Of a stretch of 64,000 nt of DNA, positions 51,652 to 58,937 are shown in pieces (position 1 is the first letter of the stretch; each line of letters begins with the position of its first letter). The translations under genes and the position numbers were made by a program. This DNA comes from Vondammii sp040505895 (GTDB lineage Bacteria > Pseudomonadota > Gammaproteobacteria > Chromatiales > Chromatiaceae). The stretch spans positions 124,001 to 188,000 of the forward strand of contig JBEVXU010000001.1 in assembly GCA_040505895.1 (NCBI GenBank), given 5' to 3'. Below the pieces are notes generated by a model that did not search any database, was not told the origin of the DNA, and saw nothing but the letters and a program-made list of their open reading frames with translations.

Positions 51652-52211
51652 AATCCCGGACCTACATCTAAGTCTGTCTGTTTAGTTCGCTTCGTTTTCC
51701 AACCTGATCTTTTTGGGTCTATCAGTTCTCTAGCAATCTGGAGAAATGGTATTGTGTTGATTAACTTCTGCAATTTTTCAGACATATGCTGTGACCTTTC
51801 GACTTTAGACTCTCTTATATAATGCTCCTCGATACTTCTGGCGTTTCGATTCGTACGTTCCTCAAGAGCCCTAGCGCACCCCAACTCTATGGTTCTCTCA
51901 TTCAAAGAGCCGCCCTCAACGCTAGCCATGTCTATATAGTCAACGCACCTATCAGCTAAATCATTTCCGGCTACGTGCCCCCGGATTGAGTCAATATCGA
52001 TATCAGGGAATAACTGACCCTGCTCACCAATTAGCGCATCCCGCAAATGGCCAACTACTTCATAGCCATGCTCTTGCTGAAAATCAGCCGCAAGCGCATC
52101 TGAAAGGGCGGCCGAACACTCAGCCAAAGATGACGCCTCATTGTCACAGGCCTCCGCCATTTTCTTCCATCGTCGTCGCAAATTTAAGCTGAAATGTGGG
52201 CCATCACTCAT
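51648..52211 (-). CDS. Unknown 187-aa protein, first gene of the QueC-like operon
   Basis: 187 aa from the ATG at 52211, which has GGAGGT 7 bp upstream; a longer start (52262) lies within the operator and is rejected. Mostly helical and acidic (LAECSAALSDALAADFQQEH; DIDIDSIRGHVAGNDLADR), with a basic C-terminal tail ending in DVGPGL. Not recognised; no catalytic motif. Tight coupling to the QueC-like gene (4-nt overlap) suggests they act together, the small protein perhaps being the substrate or adaptor of the enzyme. Confidence 0.7.
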   Translation of the reverse strand: MSDGPHFSLNLRRRWKKMAEACDNEASSLAECSAALSDALAADFQQEHGYEVVGHLRDALIGEQGQLFPDIDIDSIRGHVAGNDLADRCVDYIDMASVEGGSLNERTIELGCARALEERTNRNARSIEEHYIRESKVERSQHMSEKLQKLINTIPFLQIARELIDPKRSGWKTKRTKQTDLDVGPGL

Positions 52212-52250
52212 AAGCAAACCTCCAATGTTATATAGCCAGCCCCTAAATCC

Positions 52251-52296
52251 TGACATTGTCACTATAATTACATCACATACCTGACATTGTCAAATG
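52251..52296 (-). promoter_or_regulatory. Promoter with two TGACATTGTCA operators for the QueC-like operon
   Basis: TGACATTGTCA occurs exactly twice, at 52251-52261 and 52282-52292, 31 bp apart (three helical turns). On the minus strand the distal copy is part of a consensus -35 (TTGACA); 17-18 bp further is a weak -10 (TAATTA/AATTAT), and the proximal copy sits at the start-site position. This architecture is typical of an autoregulated repressor; the XRE protein of the operon is the natural candidate. Confidence 0.7.
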
Positions 52297-52299
52297 GTC

Positions 52300-52688
52300 G
52301 CTTAATGCCTTCGATTCAGAGGAGAGTAGTAAAAAATCTAAAAGACCTGCTATTGAGGTGAATATTCAAGCAAGCCCTCAGAGGATGAGGGGGAAATCTT
52401 ATATCGGCCGATAAGTCGCACAAACATGAGGGTTACAACAAGCAAAAGTTTTGAATCGATGGGGTCAGACTCGATTGATTTAACCGGTACCATCACCCTT
52501 TTGTTTCTATTTTTTAAGGCATGGTACAAGTGAACAACTGGGGGGGGCAGCCCACATTGGGATCAAATATGATATTTGGGGTCAGAGTAAAAACTATTGG
52601 AGCATTAGCAGCATTCTCTACCCTAACCCAAAATATCATTCTTTAAGAAACAGTACGATATATATCCAATCTAGCCAGTAGCAGGATA
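52300..52688. other. Intergenic stretch upstream of the QueC-like operon
   Basis: About 390 bp with no convincing gene. It contains fragments related to family D repeat ends (GGGGTCAGACTCG near 52459 and GGGGTCAGAG near 52579), suggesting decayed repeat insertions, and a run of nine G near 52541. Confidence 0.4.
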
Positions 52689-53192
52689 TCAATCAGTACC
52701 CATCATCTTTTTGTACTTTTGACAGGCTACTTTTCTTGCTGCTTCATCCTTTGCACTTCCTGTTTCTCCTGCTTGAAGTGTAAGCAATGAACACTTCTGT
52801 CTTGCATCTCCAATTATCATTGACTCGCTGGAAGGACGAGTGATGGTCGCGTAGGTAGGTGTGAATGAAGCCGCAGCATTGCAGTACATGTTTTTGAGTT
52901 TTTTATACTTCCAGTGAGTCTTCTTATGTCCATTAAGATATGAGCATGTCTCACTGAAAAGATCTTTGGCTGCTATTGTGCAATCAGAGAAGTGTTGGAT
53001 ATTGTTTTTCTTCGCAGCACATACTGAAGGTTTTCTGATCTGCCATATCTGATACTGATAATCGATAGTGGTACCTCTGTATTCAACCACCTCTGCTTCA
53101 ATTTCAGTACCAATAATCTCACTAATTCCCGAGTCGATAGGATTCACGAGAGCCTGCACAAATGCAGAAAATATCACTGCTGATACATCCAT
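52689..53192 (-). CDS. Cys-rich protein of unknown function
   Basis: 167 aa; not recognised. Several Cys are spread evenly (SVCAAKKNNIQHFSDCTIAA, ETCSYL, NMYCNAAAS, QKCSLL, KVACQKYKK), as in exported disulfide-rich proteins, and the N-terminal 15 residues are mildly hydrophobic but not a clear signal peptide. AGAGAG about 11 bp upstream of the ATG. It lies alone in the accessory region. Coding status is plausible rather than proven. Confidence 0.5.
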   Translation of the reverse strand: MDVSAVIFSAFVQALVNPIDSGISEIIGTEIEAEVVEYRGTTIDYQYQIWQIRKPSVCAAKKNNIQHFSDCTIAAKDLFSETCSYLNGHKKTHWKYKKLKNMYCNAAASFTPTYATITRPSSESMIIGDARQKCSLLTLQAGETGSAKDEAARKVACQKYKKMMGTD

Positions 53193-53787
53193 GTCTTTTG
53201 GTCTCTCTTATATTTTCTGTGAGCATGCATGTTGCCGTGAATGACAGTCGCAAAACATCCTGAGCAATGCAGCGGTTCATTTCAATCTCCCTTAAAGATA
53301 ATATTTCCTAATTATTTATGCAAACCAGTAGCCGCAAATACCGATACCATAACGATAGGGGCAGCCCTTAAATCAATACCTCTCTACGTGCTGGTCATTA
53401 AAGGAAATCAACAGGATCAGACTCGAATGGTACTGGATTAAAGGGCTTTATCATGTGCCAGGCCAAAGACTTAGCCCTTATCATAAGCGGAATATGGAGG
53501 AGCTCATTCAATATTAAAAGAGCTTAACTTAGTGCCATTCTGGTCTGCTCCCTATTATTCCATTATCGATTCAGAAAACTTTTTTCAATCAAAATCTCAT
53601 GACTAGACTGTGATCAATCCTCCATGCGTTCGGTCATGATATAAACAGGCTGATTGTGGGTTATCTAGAGAATAGCCCCCTACTGTTGCTGTTTCCTGGT
53701 TCAGGAGCTTAAGCAAGAGACACCCATGATTAGAAAGGGGAGTATCTCTGCCCTTCATCTCGCCAATTATTAACTACGGAGTAACAC
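53193..53787. other. Long intergenic stretch with a family D repeat
   Basis: About 595 bp. Apart from the repeat at 53411-53558 and AT-rich flanks I see no gene; the right part should contain the promoter of the 169-aa protein gene. The only open frames are short and without features. Confidence 0.4.
53411..53558. repeat. MITE-like element, family D copy 2 (decayed)
   Basis: Right end CTTAACTTAGTGCCATTCTG then GTCTGCTCCC matches copy 1 at 48270; left end GGATCAGACTCGAATGGTAC is degenerate. The interior shares TAGCCCTTAT.ATAAGCGGAAT. Same orientation as copy 1. Confidence 0.7.
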
Positions 53788-54297
53788 ATGAAGCATCACG
53801 TTTTTGCCTTGGTGATTAGCGCTACCGCGCTAGGTATCTCCATTCCGGCTATGGCTAGCAATACAATTCTGTGCCCCGATATCGCCAAAGCCAAACAGGT
53901 TGCAGAGTGCCCAGCAGAGGAAGAACTGGACCGTATGTTTACGGTCAGCTGCGGATTCGAACGGGACCCAGAGGCAAAAAAACCGGAGTTGTGTGATTCC
54001 TACGCGGAGTTTAAGCGTCGCAAGCACACAGCGCTATGGGAGTCCTCCGACGGTGAATTCATGGGTTACGTCACATGCGCCACCCCTTCTGCGGAAATAA
54101 AGATGGCTAAGCCGTCGAGTGTAGCCGTCTCCCAAAAAAATGGGCTGCATAAGATTTCATGCAACTACCAGGGAGCTATTAAATTTACTATGCGCACCCG
54201 TGACACATGCAAAGTTCTCGCTGTTAATAATGCAAATATCGCTATGCAAGGTGATTGCAGTTCTGATGCATCAAACTGCAAGGTAGAGTGTGACTGA
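53788..54297 (+). CDS. Exported Cys-rich protein of unknown function
   Basis: 169 aa. Clear signal peptide (FALVISATALGISIPAMAS), then a mature part with about nine Cys (ILCPDIAKAKQVAECPAEEE; VSCGFERD; ELCDSY; VTCATPS; ISCNYQG; DTCKVL; DCSSDASNCKVECD), so a disulfide-stabilised periplasmic or secreted protein. GGAG 6 bp before the ATG. No family recognised. Convergent with the ankyrin-type fragment. Confidence 0.7.
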   Translation: MKHHVFALVISATALGISIPAMASNTILCPDIAKAKQVAECPAEEELDRMFTVSCGFERDPEAKKPELCDSYAEFKRRKHTALWESSDGEFMGYVTCATPSAEIKMAKPSSVAVSQKNGLHKISCNYQGAIKFTMRTRDTCKVLAVNNANIAMQGDCSSDASNCKVECD

Positions 54298-54319
54298 TTA
54301 GTTGTACTCAGCTACTGAT

Positions 54320-54652
54320 TCAGGAGGGTGTGAATAATAGAGGCAAGGCTAGGATCAGTGCCGTATAGCAGCCCTTGTCCGATAGTTCGACCTGAGCCTT
54401 CTTCTCCAGCAGCAGCTTAACCACCGCTTCGTGACCGTTGAGTGATGCCTTCATCAGCGGCGTCCACTGGCAGAAATCACGGCTGTTGACGCCCGACTGC
54501 AGGGAGAGCAGGCGATCGACCTGAGACAGATCACCCACTTCGGCCGCCGCCACGATGGCGGGCACCGGCTCTGCCGTCGGCGGCTCGGTCCAACGTAGCG
54601 CCAGCATGGCCGTCAATGGAGGAATAAGAAGAACGAACAGGTGCTGTTTCAT
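54320..54652 (-). CDS. Ankyrin-repeat exported protein, probably C-terminally truncated
   Basis: 110 aa. N-terminal hydrophobic segment (HLFVLLIPPLTAMLALRW) for export or anchoring, then two to three ankyrin units (IVAAAEVGDLSQVDRLLSLQ; TPLMKASLNGHEAVVKLLLE). The next unit begins DKGCYTAL but continues ILALPLLFTPS and stops, so the rest of the repeat array is missing or frameshifted. Protein-binding role likely; partner unknown. Confidence 0.55.
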   Translation of the reverse strand: MKQHLFVLLIPPLTAMLALRWTEPPTAEPVPAIVAAAEVGDLSQVDRLLSLQSGVNSRDFCQWTPLMKASLNGHEAVVKLLLEKKAQVELSDKGCYTALILALPLLFTPS

Positions 54653-55063
54653 GGCACCATTTAACTACGGCATGTGAGACGGGGCATTGATGATTGTCTA
54701 CAGCCCTACCTTGATATTCAGCAGCAATTTAGTCTCGTACTCAGTAGGGACGAAGCGATTTATCAAAATCAACTTTCCCATTTTTCATACCCTGTGCTGT
54801 TAAACTTTGCCTATTCTCTTCCCTTGCCGAAACTCCGCTTGATAAAAAACAGGTCACAGCAAAGCGTTTTACCCTGCTAAACAACCTAGATAAGCGGTCG
54901 CTGACTGATAAAATGATACTGAGTTTGTTCATCATATCTCCCACCGTTATTCCCTTCACTAAAGAGTCATCATCTAGTGGATAGGCATACCTGTACATGG
55001 TTAAAAATATTGACAAACAAGGAGCCCTATCATCTCCGGTTGATTAACCTATTACAGATACCA
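54653..55063. other. Intergenic stretch between the ankyrin fragment and usp
   Basis: About 410 bp. Short overlapping frames occur on both strands (91 codons minus, 68 codons plus), but none has a good start site, a signal or a recognisable domain. I see no repeat of the families found elsewhere and assign nothing here. Confidence 0.35.
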
Positions 55064-55468
55064 CTAGCGCAGCACATGCACCGAGCAGGATGCATAACGA
55101 ACGATCCGCGCCGCTGTCGAGCCAAGGAAAAAATCACGCAATCCGGGCTTATGCGATCCGACTACAATGCAGTCAGCATCTACCTCCGCCGCGTAGTCGG
55201 TAATTGCCCGCCCCGCATGACCGGAAATCACAACGGCTTCAATATCCTTCTGATCACCGATCCGTTCTGCAATGACCTCTTTTGAGGATTTCAGGATTTT
55301 CTCACCATACTCCGATGGCACATATGAACTGACGGAACTGTTAACCGGCTCAAACACGTGAACCGCAATGATGTGACCGCCTTCCGCCCTTAGCTTTCTG
55401 GCAAGTTCCAATGCCCTTGGACCGTAGCCATGGTCCAATGCTAACGACACAATTATCTTGTTGTACAT
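55064..55468 (-). CDS. Universal stress protein (UspA family)
   Basis: 134 aa. Usp fold: N-terminal YNKIIVSLALDHG, the ATP-binding-type motif VGSHKPGLRDFFLGSTAARI (G-2x-G-9x-G(S/T) pattern) and VHVLR at the end. Proteins of this type commonly accompany TRAP transporters and may bind ATP to regulate them. It is the last gene of the sulfonate operon, 68 bp after suyB, with an 11-bp inverted repeat in between. Confidence 0.88.
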   Translation of the reverse strand: MYNKIIVSLALDHGYGPRALELARKLRAEGGHIIAVHVFEPVNSSVSSYVPSEYGEKILKSSKEVIAERIGDQKDIEAVVISGHAGRAITDYAAEVDADCIVVGSHKPGLRDFFLGSTAARIVRYASCSVHVLR

Positions 55469-55489
55469 TTCCTATCCTCTGACTGATCA

Positions 55490-55530
55490 GGTTTCCGGAT
55501 GGCGCCGATGAATAACACTATCCGGAAACC
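55490..55530 (-). other. Intercistronic hairpin between suyB and usp
   Basis: Perfect 11-bp inverted repeat GGTTTCCGGAT / ATCCGGAAACC with a 19-nt loop. No T-run, so it more likely stabilises the upstream mRNA or partly attenuates usp than terminates. Confidence 0.6.
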
Positions 55531-55536
55531 ATTTGA

Positions 55537-56712
55537 CTATGCGCTCTCGTAGAGACGGGTCAGTACAAACTCGTTGTGACCCAGCGCCTCGGCTGCAGTA
55601 TTCCGGCCATTGGCGGTACGTAACGTCATATCAAGCAAGGCATCACCTGCCTCATCCGGTGACATTTCACGACTGAGCAGACCCGAGACATCCACATCGA
55701 CATGCTCGGACATGGTCCTCACTGTTCTTGGGTTAGCACAGATCTTGATCACCGGCACAATCGGATTACCGATGATGTTGCCCTGACCGGTGGGAAACAG
55801 ATGGACCGCATAGCCCGCTGCACCACACAGCGTTACCATCTCGGCAGCGGCCGATGAGGAGTCCATAAACCAAAGACCTGAGCCAGTCGGCTCCTCGGCC
55901 TTATCCAGTACACCGTCAACGAGGCACTTTTTGCCGATCTTCTGGATGTTACCCAGGGCCTTCTCTTCAATGGTGGTCAAACCACCTGCGATATTGCCCT
56001 TGGTGGGCTGGGAGTCTGACAGGTCACTGGTCTTATGACGCTCGATCATCTCCTGGTAGCGATTGAACATGTCCATAAACTCACCGCGGACCTTGTCATC
56101 CTTGCAGCGCGCGGCTACCAAATGCTCACCACCGGTAATCTCGGAGGTTTCACCGAACAGCAGGGTGTTGCCCTGGGCATAGAGTTTATCGAAGGCGTTA
56201 CCCACGGTGGGGTTGGATCCACAACCAGAAGTGGTATCAGACTCACCGCATTTGGTGGAGACCCACAACTCGCTAATCGGTGTCTCTTCGCGTTGTAGCT
56301 CAGTGGCCCAGTGGACATACTCCTTGGCGGCCTTGGAGGCGCGCATGATGGTGTCGTGGTCACCATGCTGTTCAATACCAAAGCCCACTACCGGTTTACC
56401 GGTCTTGGCGATTCCGTCGACCACCTTCTGAGTCCAGCCATCCTCAATACCGATAACGACGACTGCCGCAACATTAGGATTGGCGCCAGTCCCGATCAGG
56501 GTACGGAAGTGCAGATCCAGGTCGGCACCAAACTGCAGGCGGCCATAGGGATGCGGCAGAGCCATTGAACCCTTGATATTGTTGGCAACCGCTTCGGCAG
56601 CGGCGTTGGAAATGTCATCGATCGGCAGGATGATGACATGGTTGCGGACACCGACACGCCCGTTTTCACGTCGGTAGCCCAGGAAGGTTGCGTTGTTTAA
56701 ATCAAGTGACAT
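55537..56712 (-). CDS. suyB: (2R)-sulfolactate sulfo-lyase, large subunit SuyB
   Basis: 391 aa, UxaA (altronate/galactarate dehydratase) superfamily. Features: FLGYRRENGRVGVRNHVIIL at the start, STKCGESDTTSGCGSNPTVG with likely metal/Fe-S cysteines, GGLTTIEEKALGNIQKIGK, and FPTGQGNIIGNPIVPVIKI. With SuyA it splits (R)-sulfolactate into pyruvate and sulfite. The split two-gene organisation with a 93-aa small subunit, next to HpsN, separates it from altronate dehydratase. Cytoplasmic. Confidence 0.93.
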   Translation of the reverse strand: MSLDLNNATFLGYRRENGRVGVRNHVIILPIDDISNAAAEAVANNIKGSMALPHPYGRLQFGADLDLHFRTLIGTGANPNVAAVVVIGIEDGWTQKVVDGIAKTGKPVVGFGIEQHGDHDTIMRASKAAKEYVHWATELQREETPISELWVSTKCGESDTTSGCGSNPTVGNAFDKLYAQGNTLLFGETSEITGGEHLVAARCKDDKVRGEFMDMFNRYQEMIERHKTSDLSDSQPTKGNIAGGLTTIEEKALGNIQKIGKKCLVDGVLDKAEEPTGSGLWFMDSSSAAAEMVTLCGAAGYAVHLFPTGQGNIIGNPIVPVIKICANPRTVRTMSEHVDVDVSGLLSREMSPDEAGDALLDMTLRTANGRNTAAEALGHNEFVLTRLYESA

Positions 56713-56754
56713 AAGTAGTTCTCCAAAATAGGTTAGATGTGGTTAACAGTCGGC

Positions 56755-57036
56755 TTACCAGCGCTTGGTCTTGATGTTATGGACGTGGGCATGCTCACCG
56801 GTACCGATGTCTGCAACCACACGACCGATATCAACGCCGTACTTGATCACTGTGTCACCATCAGCCAACGGGCGGATGGCTAGTTTATGGCCGATGGGAA
56901 TATCACTGGCCGCCTGAAAGGTGATCTCTTTATCCTGATCCATCACCCAACCGGACATCTCATCGCCGGCCTTAACACCTTCAACCACCACGACACCTAC
57001 TGAGTCGTTTTCATCATGAACCACAAAATCAATCAT
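56755..57036 (-). CDS. suyA: (2R)-sulfolactate sulfo-lyase, small subunit SuyA
   Basis: 93 aa, corresponds to the SAF-like N-terminal domain of UxaA dehydratases: DFVVHDENDSVGVVVVEGV, IPIGHKLAIRPLADGDTVIK and YGVDIGRVVADIGTGEHAHV, the His-containing end. Partner of SuyB, 42 bp upstream of it. Start ATG with GGAG nearby. Confidence 0.93.
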   Translation of the reverse strand: MIDFVVHDENDSVGVVVVEGVKAGDEMSGWVMDQDKEITFQAASDIPIGHKLAIRPLADGDTVIKYGVDIGRVVADIGTGEHAHVHNIKTKRW

Positions 57037-57066
57037 CTGTTTTCTCCAAATTCATACTGTTAATTT

Positions 57067-58065
57067 CTAATTAGGGGTCAGCACAATCTTTGCCGCCGGA
57101 GTCTGCCCTTTTGACAGATCGGCAAAGGCACTGGCTCCCTCACTAAGTGGGCGCTGCTCAAACCAGTCCAACGGCCCGAGCGCACCTGAATAGAGGGCCT
57201 TTACCGTGGCCCTGACATCAACCATCGTGTAGGTGTAGCACCCGATAAAGGTCACCTCCTGAAGGGTTAATTTACGGATATCCAGACCGCCTTCGTTATC
57301 CATCAGGCCGATATGGACAATAGTGCCTCCCGGTTTTACCGCTCGGGAAGCAGCTTGACGGGTGGCAGCACCACCCACCGCATCGATAACAATGTCCCAG
57401 CTGTCCGCTTCCGGCTCTGGACCATTGATCGGGTCATACACATCACAAACCTGGGTTGCTTCCACGGTACCGCGACGTAACGCATTGGTTTCTCCAAGCC
57501 GTATGTTGCGACAGCCATGACTATGAAGTATCAACGCCACGGCAATGCCGATGGCACCTCCCCCCAGCACCAGTACCCGTGAATCAGCAAGAGGTCGACG
57601 TGACACACGCTCAGCCTCAACAACAGCGTGCATACCGGTAGCTACAGGCTCGGTAAGCGCCGCATGGAGATAGCTCATGTCATCGGGGATCGCTATCAAG
57701 TTTCGCTCGGGTATCTTCAGCAGTTCGGAAAAGGCGCCCTGTCGTGGCTGCATGCTGATGATCTGACGCTGACGACAGAGGTTGGAACGACCACTCAGGC
57801 AATCATCACAGTGCCCACAGGTCACCAGCGGGTTAATCACAACCCGTTGTCCCTGCCGATCACCGCTGACCACCTCACCGCTGACCTCATGTCCCAAAAT
57901 CAGCGGCGCTGGGCGTCGATCATCATGGCCAAAGTAGGCGTGCATATCCGAACCGCAGATACCACTCGCCTCTACCCGGACCAGAACCTCATCAGCCTCT
58001 GGCTGCGGATCCGCTTCATCCCGGTACTCCAGCTGTTTTGGTGCGACATATACCAGTGCTTTCAT
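57067..58065 (-). CDS. hpsP: Zinc-dependent alcohol dehydrogenase, HpsP-like
   Basis: 332 aa MDR-family enzyme. Catalytic zinc Cys in SGICGSDMHAYFGHD, GHE in LILGHEVSGE, structural zinc Cys cluster CGHCDDCLSGRSNLC, Rossmann loop VLVLGGGAIGIAVA. Start set at the ATG at 58065 with AGAGG 6 bp upstream. In Cupriavidus DHPS loci two DHPS-2-dehydrogenases (HpsO, HpsP) interconvert the enantiomers through the 2-keto compound so that HpsN can use (R)-DHPS; this gene fits one of them by context. The precise assignment of O versus P is inference. Confidence 0.72.
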   Translation of the reverse strand: MKALVYVAPKQLEYRDEADPQPEADEVLVRVEASGICGSDMHAYFGHDDRRPAPLILGHEVSGEVVSGDRQGQRVVINPLVTCGHCDDCLSGRSNLCRQRQIISMQPRQGAFSELLKIPERNLIAIPDDMSYLHAALTEPVATGMHAVVEAERVSRRPLADSRVLVLGGGAIGIAVALILHSHGCRNIRLGETNALRRGTVEATQVCDVYDPINGPEPEADSWDIVIDAVGGAATRQAASRAVKPGGTIVHIGLMDNEGGLDIRKLTLQEVTFIGCYTYTMVDVRATVKALYSGALGPLDWFEQRPLSEGASAFADLSKGQTPAAKIVLTPN

Positions 58066-58075
58066 AGCTGCCTCT

Positions 58076-58855
58076 CTATTTCGCTGTGAAGCCGCCATCA
58101 ACGGGAATGATCTGCCCGGTGATGTAGTTGGAAGCAGCCGAGGCCAGGAACACGGTTACACCATCGAGATCTTCCAGTTCACCGTTGCGACCGATTGCGG
58201 TCATCTGTGCGTTGTGATCAAGCACCTCAGGATTGTCATAGACCTTTTTGGTCAAGGCAGTAGGGAAGAAACCAGGAGCAATAGCATTGACCATCACACC
58301 GTCTGCCGACCAACACTCGGCCATGGCCCGGGTCAACTGGGCAATACCACCTTTTGATGCACCGTAGGGGATGCTGTTGGCAAAGGCCCTGAAGGATTGT
58401 AGGGATGCGATATTGATAATATTTCCACCACCCTTCTCTTTCATCCCCGGTAGACAGTGACGGGAAAGAAAAAAGGCCGTGGAGAGGTTGATCTCAAGAG
58501 TCAGATCCCAACTCTCATCGGTAATCTCATCAAATGGCTGGCGTAGGTTCACACCCGCTGCATTCGTGAGAATATCTGGAGCGCCAAAATTGGATGCAGC
58601 ATTCTCTACCAGATCACCCAGTGAGGAGCGATCAAGCAGATCGGCAGCAAGAGTTGCCACCCGTCCACCATCTCCCGATCTGAGCTGCTCAGCGGCACCC
58701 TCCAGACCCTCTTTATCCCGATCAACCAGAACCACATCAGCTCCGCCCTGGGAGAGGGCCCAGGCCATCCGCCGACCAATCCCCGATGCGCCACCAGTAC
58801 AGAGTGCGACGCGACCGTTCAAATCAAAAAGTTGTCTCATATTCTCTTGCATCAT
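58076..58855 (-). CDS. hpsO: Short-chain dehydrogenase, HpsO-like
   Basis: 259 aa SDR. Cofactor motif CTGGASGIGRRMAWALS with Asp in VVLVDRDKEG favouring NAD, NAAGVNLRQPF, catalytic Ser/Tyr/Lys in ASLQSFRAFANSIPYGASKGG, and VNAIAPGFF. Start chosen at the ATG at 58855 with GAGG 6 bp upstream; open codons further upstream are not needed. Expected role: oxidation or reduction at C2 of dihydroxypropanesulfonate in the same pathway as HpsN. 10 bp before the Zn-dehydrogenase gene. Confidence 0.72.
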   Translation of the reverse strand: MMQENMRQLFDLNGRVALCTGGASGIGRRMAWALSQGGADVVLVDRDKEGLEGAAEQLRSGDGGRVATLAADLLDRSSLGDLVENAASNFGAPDILTNAAGVNLRQPFDEITDESWDLTLEINLSTAFFLSRHCLPGMKEKGGGNIINIASLQSFRAFANSIPYGASKGGIAQLTRAMAECWSADGVMVNAIAPGFFPTALTKKVYDNPEVLDHNAQMTAIGRNGELEDLDGVTVFLASAASNYITGQIIPVDGGFTAK

Positions 58856-58937
58856 TCCGTCCTCACAGACCGACATGGGTGGACCAGGATCCATTCAGTA
58901 AATGGCGGAGGGCACCAGGCCCTCCACCATCAACTCA

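Noticed and set aside
48440..52211. Assignment as a Qat or type IV CBASS system
   Set aside because: The QueC-like gene fits, but no QatA ATPase, QatB, TatD-like QatD, CD-NTase or Tgt-like partner is present.
54741..55016. 91-codon minus-strand frame
   Set aside because: No ribosome binding site, domain or signal; overlaps another equally weak frame on the plus strand.
55537..57036. Altronate or galactarate dehydratase (uxaA/garD)
   Set aside because: Same superfamily, but the split 93 + 391 aa subunits and the HpsN context match sulfolactate sulfo-lyase.
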